A stretch of 64,000 nt of DNA, from assembly GCF_020360975.1 (NCBI RefSeq), contig NW_025408667.1, positions 11,160,001-11,224,000 of the forward strand, written 5' to 3'. The DNA is from Hirsutella rhossiliensis (Eukaryota > Ascomycota > Sordariomycetes > Hypocreales > Ophiocordycipitaceae). Shown here one piece after another: positions 56,707 through 64,000 of the stretch (positions are counted from its first letter, which is position 1; each line of letters starts with the position of its first letter). The position numbers were made by a program, and so were the translations under genes. Below the pieces are notes generated by a model. The model made no database searches. It saw only the letters and a list, made by a program, of their open reading frames with translations, and was not told the origin of the DNA.

Positions 56707-58355
56707 CCATCCGAAGCCGACAAGAGTCTCCAAATCCTTCTGGTCCAATGCAAAGCTGAGATGCTTACTGGGCAGTTGGACAAATAGCTTTTCTGGGGGG
56801 GGCCGAGAGGCATCACCCCTTGGACAAATGATAAGACCAGGCAAAGCTGGCTGACATTGGACTGCATCGGCTACGGAATCAAAACTCCGATTTCTGGTGA
56901 CCTGGGAAAGGCGGCTGCTATGCAATCTAAACATGTGATGCTGTTGGAGGACTCCAGCCGGATCTAGAAGGTTCCATGGATACGGCGACTCCATCGCCTG
57001 AGTCTATATAGACCCGGATCATCATCACATCTGTAGCTAGACAGGCAGGCATCAATAGATCGTTGTCTCATCCTTTCCAGTCCGCAGGTGCGGACAACAG
57101 ATGCCATGCACCTGACGCGGGCGATGCTCCAGACCATGCCAAGCGGTGGTGTTGGTGGTGGCCTGCATGCACCCATGATTGGATCGTGCCTCTGCACCAT
57201 CATGCGGCACTCGTCAGGCCAACAGTGCAGGTAGCAAGTAGCTCACCGAAGGAAAAGCTATACAAGTATGCTGGCCGTGCGTCCTGATTTTGCGAGGTTT
57301 GTGAGTCCCTTCTAAACCGATGTTGAGGGCAACACTGGCGTGGCCTGCTGCTACGTTGGAGTGACGGTGCTGAGGGTAATGTTATCGACGAGCAGGCGCC
57401 TAGCCTGGGGCAAGCGATTCGCCCGTAATGGCAGACTGATGGACCTGGACAAAGACATCCCGTTTACGCAGCCGTTCTTCCCGTAGTAACTCACGGAGCC
57501 CGCATTCGGCATATACGCCGCTTCTATGTCTAACCGGCTTTCTTCTCTTGCTCCGCAGAACTTGGTCGCCCGGCGTAACGAATGAGGTGACCCACCGGGG
57601 GTTGCTCTGCATTCTAGTGTACAGGTCTAGGGGACTTGCGATAAATAATCAGACCTTTATGTAGTAAATCAGGCTGTCAGGCCATTCTCGCTAGTGCGTG
57701 GCAGCACTTTTGCTAGTCGTCACGGTCTCGCCCTTGCGTTCTAGGTTTCATGTCAATAGCGGCCTGCAGGAAGAGAAAAAGTACCAGCCGAGACCGGACG
57801 CGACGACTTGACGAATCCATGAGCAGATCGTGGTGTGATGCTCCGGAAGTAGCCGAATTTCAAGCTCTCTGCCGAATAGTTCAGTTCTTCTTCCCGTGGC
57901 AGATTCTGCAAAGCCAGTAAAGTACTCCGCTATGCTCCAAATTCGCGCCGTATCTGTAGATCCACATCTCTTTGATCTTTGTACCGACGACCCTTTTGTT
58001 ACGAAGTCTCATTTTGGCACCCAAAAGTCGTTTGCCGCCGTGCCAGATATTCTCCCAATCAATGCCAAATTCCCATTGTGAAGCATCTGTCTCGTCTGCT
58101 CTGGCCTTGGACGTGGCAGGAGTAGCCTCATGACTGTCATTAACTGGGGTGGGGTGGGGTGTGGGCGGGATGCAAATGACTGCGGTACAGACGACACGGG
58201 GCTGGTATCCCTACTAGAAGACATAATGACGCGGTATGATACACAGTAGCTCGTAGATGGATGGGAAGACGCGGAAGTTGGGCAATGTATACGCGTAGGT
58301 AACTTATTGTTATTCTCCAAGGGGTCGATGGTCCAGTCTATCTCCTTGAATCGAA
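56707..58355. other. Gene-poor stretch
   Basis: Short frames only, for example 58,009-58,224 minus (MSSSRDTSPVSSVPQ) and 57,400-57,612 minus. None has a motif. A G-rich patch (ggggtggggtgtggg) lies at ~58,147. Confidence 0.35.
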
Positions 58356-58674
58356 TCAGACAACCGCCCCTGACCTACATGTAGGCATTTTGGATGGATG
58401 CTGCGAGCCTTCACTTGCTGGAGCGTCATTGTGATGCGTGGAATTAACGCATATAAGTAACGAAGCAGTGATATAAGCCTAGGCAATAGAGCGTTCCCAT
58501 GATCCCATGCTCGAAGCAGTGGCAGTCGCGCAGGATTTCCAAAGCCTGGGGGCTGTTCGCGAGACAACATCGCAGAGGGGATATAACAAAGTGCGGGCGC
58601 AGGGCCGTCTGCATGTCTTCTCCGACGGCGAAGGGTGTCATTCTTCGGAACCGCGCTGTGGGGACAAACATGGC

Positions 58675-58681
58675 TATAAAA
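58675..58681 (+). promoter_or_regulatory. TATA box of repeat-R gene, copy B
   Basis: tataaaa, 113 bases before the ATG at 58788, as in copy A. Confidence 0.6.
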
Positions 58682-58787
58682 GGGAGGTCGGAGCGGTTAG
58701 CTGTGCGCGCAGGCTGTTCAATCCTCTCTCTGGTGTCAGGACTCTGTGCTATCTTCCTTGAGCATTACTCCGTGCCCTGTGTCGGCC

Positions 58788-59235
58788 ATGTTTTATCCTC
58801 AGCAAGGCGCTGCGATTGGACGGCTACGGTCGAACCGCCAGGGCCAGAAACGCAAAAGCGACCAAGTCCAACATTTTGTCCCCCAGAGATCTCACCTAGA
58901 CCAAGATGGGTTCCCACCAATCGACCTTCCCGGCTCCGCAAGTGCTTCCCACGGCTGGCCTGGCCATCCACCACGTTCTATGCCGCATACGCGGGACCAC
59001 GACCGGCGTTCCTCGGATATCCTCGCTGCCCTCAGTAGGGTGGCCTACGGAGGCCCCATAGGCTCAAGGTTTGCTACCTCTACTGATACCAGCTGCAACT
59101 GCTAACATCGATTGCAGCTCTGTCTCTCCCAATAGAGCCTACCAGGGCCTCGCAGACGGCGGTGCGCAGTTCAGCGTCGAAATGTGCGTCGACCTTCCGA
59201 GAAGGCGAGGTACGAGACTAACTAGCTACGACTAG
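58788..59235 (+). CDS. Repeat-R two-exon gene, 132 residues, copy B (unknown function)
   Basis: Exons 58788-59068 and 59118-59235 with a 49-nt intron, identical in all lengths to copy A. The protein starts MFYPQQGAAIGR and shares QGQKRK, LDQDGFPPIDLPGSASASH, AYGGPIGS and the tail GAQFSVEMCVDLPRRR. About 15 residues of exon 1 differ from copy A, with about 11 silent changes. No known domain. Confidence 0.65.
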
Positions 59236-59476
59236 ACCGAAGGAACAATGGGCAGGGCAATATAATGGGTGGCAAGAGGGGTATGTCTCATCGCCGAAGT
59301 GAGTACACTGGGTGCTGATGATTGGCGATAGAGACACCCGAATCCAGAATTTGTACGTACCATGATCCCACGATCCTCGCAGAGTGTGTGTGTCTGTCGA
59401 TTTCTAACTCAATCCATAGGGAACGCTTCATTAGGTTACTGGCGCTCCAGGTCACTCACTTGACGGCAAGGCTAGC

Positions 59477-59690
59477 CTTTCACGCGCCTAAAGTGCTTGA
59501 CCCATGTAGATGGCTGGTTGATTCCAACCACTGGCTGGAGTGACTTCTCAGGGAAAAGTACAGGGCTGGGAGGCATCTCGTGGTTATAAAAGTAGGGTTG
59601 CATAGCCCCTGATGGAGCTCGTCAGAGATCAATGAATTGAATGATTGACCCCGTTCCTCACTCTCTGTCTAGTTGTGTGCGCCTTACAGC
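59477..59690. other. Extra block in repeat R copy B
   Basis: About 214 bases absent from copy A, bordered on both sides by agcc (ctagcc|tttcacg ... ttacagcc|gacgcc). It is either an insertion or sequence lost from copy A between the two agcc repeats. Confidence 0.55.
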
Positions 59691-60252
59691 CGACGCCGAC
59701 GGGTTTACCGCTGGGGAGAACGCAGTGCAGGGGGCATCGTAAGTGCTGGTTCTGTTACATATAGAACAGGGATCTTACTTGAAGTAGAACGGGCTTTGCC
59801 CTCTCGTCACATGGATCAGCTAATGTTCTTGAAGACGCGGCGGCTCGGCAGGAGACGTCAGCACTGTGATTTTAGTACTGAGTCGTTTCCCCGGGCTTCA
59901 TTGGCAAAGTAGCTTGTTAGGAAGTCTTATAAGAGCTAACATCAATACACTCCCTATAATTGTACACTCATAGCTACAGCTTATTCAACTTTTCGGTTTT
60001 CCAAGAGGCGCCTTTACATATCACTGCGTCAAGCCAGATTCTTCTGTCGAGGCGAAGATCGTCGTTTTCGGACCAATATTGTTCTTCTCGTCTACCTTTT
60101 ATTGATGCAGTCGTCTGGTGCCCGAATCAGTTTCGTATCGAGAACTGGTGAACCGCACCGATGGTTTTTCACTTAAACACTGCGATCATAATCATGGTGA
60201 CTTCAAGAAGAATATAGCGTACTGCAGGCAGTCTCATCAATCTCGGCCAGAA

Positions 60253-60597
60253 CGACTGCCAACGAATCGTGGACATGGTTTGCAATGGTTTGGAGCAATT
60301 AGCCGATTGGTATTCCTAGCATCTCTGATGCTACTGTCTTTGGCGGCAAGGCCCGGCACAGGATAATCGACCGGGCAGTTAATGCTTTACGACGCTGAAA
60401 TAGAGCGTCTGTAGTTACTGTTATTTGCCACCGTGTTTTGATACAGGGCTCGCGTCGTTGTATTGGGTCCTGGTGCTCCAAACCACCGATGGTAGCGATA
60501 GAGGACACAGAAGTTCGTCGAGAGTACGGACATAGCCAGTTTGTCCATATGCAATCGACTTCGTGTCAGATTATGTCGTATATTCCTGCATCATTGA
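60253..60597. other. Spacer between repeat R copy B and copia 2
   Basis: No supported gene. The element starts right after attga. Confidence 0.4.
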
Positions 60598-61092
60598 TGT
60601 CGAGAAGAAGGTCCGAACGAAGTGAGGCCTCTAGGTTTCTCTAGGTAATACAGCTCGAAGCCAGGTAAGGAGGGAGGTTTGTGGTCCACTGCGGGGTCCG
60701 GAGCATCTCCTATTCGAACGGGATCTCCCAAGGAGTCCGGTATCTCTTTTACTGGCTCGGGGACCTCACGAGACTGAACTATCGACCTATAGCTCGGAAA
60801 GCTGTTGATCGGGGAGATGGAGCTGAATGTGCTGACGTAGATGACTTACGTGGCCTTCAGTAAGAGGCAAGAAGTGCCCTCTTCCTGATAGAATGTATAC
60901 TATACCTGAAAACGGGATATTAACTTAGGGAGGCATTGAGGGATATAAAAAGGGAGGGTTGGACGGATAATGGGCAACGGAGGAGAGGAATCAACACATG
61001 CGTTACACACACCCTCTGATCGTATGATACTCGACCCTCGAAAAGTCCCATTATCCACGTTTATGCCCACTTTTGCACTCTCCTTCGCGACA
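60598..61092 (+). repeat. 5' LTR of copia element 2
   Basis: 495 bp from TGTCGAGAAGAAGG to TTCGCGACA, matching the solo LTR at 45,539. It shares its first 14 bases with the copia-1 LTR but is otherwise different. The primer site GTTATGAGCCCGGGAG follows. Confidence 0.88.
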
Positions 61093-61237
61093 GTTATGAG
61101 CCCGGGAGAAACAGACTTGTTTCTGTAACTTCCGGTGGCAAGACTGCAACCTTGAGAAAGAACCCCTCTTCCCCGCACGCTTCACACCACCTCGGCTTAT
61201 CCTCGCCACCTATTCGGCCCGTCCACGGCTGTTAAAG

Positions 61238-62371
61238 ATGTCGAAGACCTCGGCCATGGCGACGACGAAGCGGACGATTCTGACGGAGCCCCAGGACTGG
61301 GACCGTTGGGTCAAGGAGTTACGAGCACGAGTAGATAAGCTTGTTCATAAGCTTGTTTTTGAAGATGGCTCCGAGCCCATGGAGCTACCTATACGCCCGA
61401 CTTTTGATGACTTTGGAGAAGGCGTCAGACAATTCGTTAACCTAACTAACGTTCAGCAAAGAGCTTACTCTGCGGCACTCAGTGAATATGAGGGCAGGCG
61501 TAAGGAATACCTTTACGAGACTAAGCTAATCACGGCAGCCAGGACAGCTATTACGGAGTCTATTAGCACTGCTAAACTCACCTCCCTTCGAGAAGGGGAT
61601 ACGCTTAGACAGTGGCTGCAGAAGCTAGAAGCATCGACCGCTCCTTCACGCGGCTTTATGACTGACCGAATTAGGAAGCAGTATTCTAGTCACCTTCGTA
61701 CTAGTACTAAGACTAACCTACTAGACTGGCTGACTAAGTGGGAAGAGATCATAGAAGAAGCTGACCTTTACTTCATGACTGAGGCGCTAACAGGCCAGTG
61801 GCTACGAGATATAGCTGGTGTTATCCGACCCCTGAGTGACGGATACGCTACTATCTTCTACGAAGATAGCCGAAGAATTGATGAAGAAGCAGCTACTGCT
61901 CAACACAGGGTCTATCAAGCCCTTCGACCGAACTCTTTAGGAAGCACGCCTACGTTAGCAGCAGTACCACCTTCTTCGATCCACTGGACCTTCCAGCTTG
62001 TTGCTAGAAAAATCAGAGAAATTGCAGAGCAACAACCGCATCATCAAAAAGGAGGAATTAAAAGAGGTGCCGGCTTTCTAGCAGATAAGGAAGTTGATGA
62101 AAACGACCCTTCTGAAGAAAGACCGAAAAAGAAGAGAAAGGGGAAGAAACCTGACTCTAACAAAAACACTGAGAAAACCGATAAAAAACGATGCCCCGCC
62201 TGCACACTTAAGGGTCATGATTTACCGAACTGTTGGTCAATTTTTGAAGAAGACCGACCTGATTGGTGCGCAAAGAATGAAGACCTTACGAAGAAAGCAC
62301 AACAGGCCCTGGAAAACAGTTTAGATTTAAGAAAGAAGGTGGAAAAGATTCGTTACGAAAAGGAGGCCTAG
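61238..62371 (+). CDS. gag: copia element 2 Gag
   Basis: 377 residues, open throughout, from ATG 61238 (MSKTSAMATTKRTILTEPQD; an ATG at 61256 is also possible). It is collinear with Gag of element 1 (KLITAARTAITESISTAKL, SRGFMTDRIRKQYSSHLR) and has one CCHC knuckle CPACTLKGHDLPNC. It is more divergent in codon use than a recent duplicate would be, so this is a sister family rather than a copy. Gag is intact although pol is not. Confidence 0.88.
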   Translation: MSKTSAMATTKRTILTEPQDWDRWVKELRARVDKLVHKLVFEDGSEPMELPIRPTFDDFGEGVRQFVNLTNVQQRAYSAALSEYEGRRKEYLYETKLITAARTAITESISTAKLTSLREGDTLRQWLQKLEASTAPSRGFMTDRIRKQYSSHLRTSTKTNLLDWLTKWEEIIEEADLYFMTEALTGQWLRDIAGVIRPLSDGYATIFYEDSRRIDEEAATAQHRVYQALRPNSLGSTPTLAAVPPSSIHWTFQLVARKIREIAEQQPHHQKGGIKRGAGFLADKEVDENDPSEERPKKKRKGKKPDSNKNTEKTDKKRCPACTLKGHDLPNCWSIFEEDRPDWCAKNEDLTKKAQQALENSLDLRKKVEKIRYEKEA

Positions 62372-63599
62372 CAACTACCGAAGGTACGGATAGTCGGGAG
62401 AGTCGTTGGGCACGCAGACCCCGCTTTTGTCTTCAAAGTCAGCCAAACGACCGCCTCTACCAACTACCCTCTTCGAAAGTCGACCCTGCTAGACTCTGCC
62501 GCCTCCCTACATATTTGCAATAGCCTATCGAAATTCCGGTCTTTTAGAAAAGCAAGAAATGAATACCTAGTAACAGGGGATTCAGAAGTCCGGATCGAAG
62601 GTTACGGCAGAGTCAACGTTACGGTCACGGCCCCAGACGGGTCATTACGGGCTTTACGATTAAAGAATGTTGCTTATTGTCCGAAATTCGCGGCAAGCCT
62701 GGTATCTTTTCAGTCTCTTCGTGACGAGGGAATCTACTGGGATACCTTCACAGAGCCCTGCCAAGAGATTTGGATCGACTGGACCGAGCTTACCCCTGAT
62801 TTCGAGGGCTATGTCCGTGTGATGTTCATCACAGACGCATATTCGGGCATGGTTTTCCCCTATTTTCTTAAGACCTATCAGTCAAAGCATCACCTAGCCG
62901 CACTTCGAGATTTCGTTAGCTGGATGAAGCTTCGGTTTGACTACACGGTGAAAATCGTACGGTCTGACGGAGAGCTATTCACTAATAAGATCAAGAAGTG
63001 GCTACGAAAGAAGGGAATTTCAGCGGAGAAATCGGCCTCGAACACACAGGCCCAGAAAGAGCTCGCAAGATGAGGATCGTAGCAGGCCTTCCTCACGACC
63101 TTTGGAAAGAAACCGTGGAAGCATCCTGCTATCTACGGAATCGAACCCCTCGAGCCCCTAGGGCTACAAACTCAACTCCGAATTCGTCGGAAGACTGGAA
63201 AACACCTCTTGAGCTCTTTACGAAGAAGGATCGGCCTCAACAGCATGCCCAGCTCAAGGCGTACGGCTGCAGAGCCTATGCCATGACTTCTAACGCACAG
63301 CTAGGCAAGAAAAAGAGGCAGAAGCTTGATCCACGGTCACATATAGGATACCTGGTTGGATACAATTCGACGAATATCTTCCGGATCTGGATTCCGCAAC
63401 GAAGAAAGGTTATTTCGACAAGGGATGTTATTTTTGACGAATTTACCTATTTTGATGGGAAATTCGAGCAGCCGCCGCTGCTTCCTACCATCAATGAGCT
63501 TATTCAGCGCGTTGAGATACCAGAAGACCAGAAAATCAACCAGGAAATCCTTGGCGAAGAATCGGAGCTTGAGAGCGTGTTCGACGAAGACTCGGAGGT
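62372..63599 (+). pseudogene. pol: copia element 2 Pol, deleted and truncated
   Basis: The protease motif LDSAASLHIC is kept. Then about 110 residues, including the integrase zinc finger, are missing between TFTEP and CQEIWIDWTEL. The integrase core keeps two acidic positions (WIDWTEL, VRSDGELF) but a 37-bp deletion after NTQAQ removes the block with the catalytic Glu and shifts the frame at ~63,056. The rest (IGYLVGYNSTNIFRIWIP) continues to 63,599. Reverse transcriptase and RNase H are absent. Confidence 0.88.
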
Positions 63600-64000
63600 A
63601 TTATTTCGTACCCCGGGCCACCGTAAGGCCGCCTGTGGTGCTACTCGTGCAGGTTTGGCCTCAACTCGACAAATGGAAAGAGGCCCACAGTAGCCCGTTC
63701 TTAGATCTCGGGGTGGAACAGAACATGGCCGCCGGCGCCTTCTTGGAACTCCTGGAGTGGCTTCGAGAGGTGCTCCTGCAGGACGCGGTCTTCTTTCGCG
63801 AGTCCTACCCTGACCATCCTATCTTCCAGGATCCGGTCTTCTCTTGCCCCGAGTTTGAAGCGTTCGCCAGCAAAGTTCACACGTGCACACGGGACCACGA
63901 AGACAGCCATACACAATCATTCAAAAAGCGATCCCGTCGGTAGCGGAGAAGCTGCGCACAGTACTGACTCAACAGGTCACAGCCGAGCAGTTAGCCGAGC
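63600..64000 (+). pseudogene. Crypton-type fragment (copy 3), runs off the right edge
   Basis: The 401 bases match the reverse complement of 3,176-3,577 (Crypton copy 1) with scattered differences. The recombinase-side sequence FVPRATVRPPVVLLVQVWPQ and LELLEWLREVLLQDAVFF is in one frame here, whereas copy 1 lacks one base near 3,500 that splits it. It begins abruptly at ttatttcgt, directly joined to the copia pol. The other end lies beyond the window. Confidence 0.85.

Larger units (their letters stand above)
58356..60252 (+). repeat. Dispersed repeat R, copy B (1.9 kb)
   Basis: Direct repeat of 39,686-41,376, starting at tcagacaaccgcc and ending at cggccagaa. It is about 0.2 kb longer because of a block at 59,477-59,690 that copy A lacks. 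Confidence 0.85.
60598..63599 (+). mobile_element. Truncated Ty1/copia element 2
   Basis: 5' LTR, primer site, full gag and the first part of pol. Internal deletions remove part of pol, and the element stops at ~63,599 where Crypton sequence begins. No 3' LTR is present in the window. Confidence 0.88.

Overview
The window looks like a transposon-rich accessory region of a filamentous ascomycete (Pezizomycotina). Genes have short introns of about 45-80 nt with GT..AG borders and CTAAC/CTGAC-like branch sites. Protein families are typically fungal: a DUF3723-like protein, a ferric reductase, an APH-type kinase, RING proteins, chromodomain proteins, an NB-ARC relic, Crypton tyrosine recombinases and Ty1/copia elements. 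No tRNA, rRNA or CRISPR array was seen. All gene models are read by eye from the sequence; family names come from motif recognition, not database searches.

Left part (1-16.7 kb). A large open frame runs off the left edge on the minus strand and resembles a Ulp1/C48 protease domain with its catalytic Cys replaced. It is followed by a decayed Crypton-type element (2.5-5.2 kb), an intact two-exon APH-family kinase-like gene (6.0-7.8 kb), a small coiled-coil gene, a multi-pass membrane protein, an unknown 422-residue protein, and a divergent pair: a DUF3723-like gene and a five-exon ferric reductase (12.8-16.7 kb). That pair is of interest because both families are recurrent accessory genes of Starship giant transposons.

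Middle (17-48 kb). A complete, young Ty1/copia element (16,979-22,458) with nearly identical LTRs and a 5-bp target duplication is followed by gene-poor DNA. This holds islands of genes: a three-exon RING protein, a chromodomain protein, a MADS-like two-exon gene, a three-exon chromodomain-like gene and two unknown proteins. It also holds a solo LTR and decayed paired segments, including a colinear inverted duplication (22.8-24.2 kb versus 35.45-36.5 kb).

Right part (48.8-64 kb). A second, GC-rich Crypton-type element shares an unusual GC-AG intron with the first. Next come an NB-ARC (NLR) relic, a 960-bp Mutator-like element with 118-bp perfect inverted repeats and a 9-bp target duplication, and an intact membrane RING-H2 gene. 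The second copy of a 1.7-1.9 kb repeat follows; both copies (39.7-41.4 and 58.4-60.3 kb) carry the same two-exon 132-codon gene without indels. Last is a truncated copia element broken by a third Crypton fragment that runs off the right edge.

Frameshifts are common in the transposons but absent from the spliced host-like genes, so most probably reflect element decay; uncorrected indels in repeats are the alternative.
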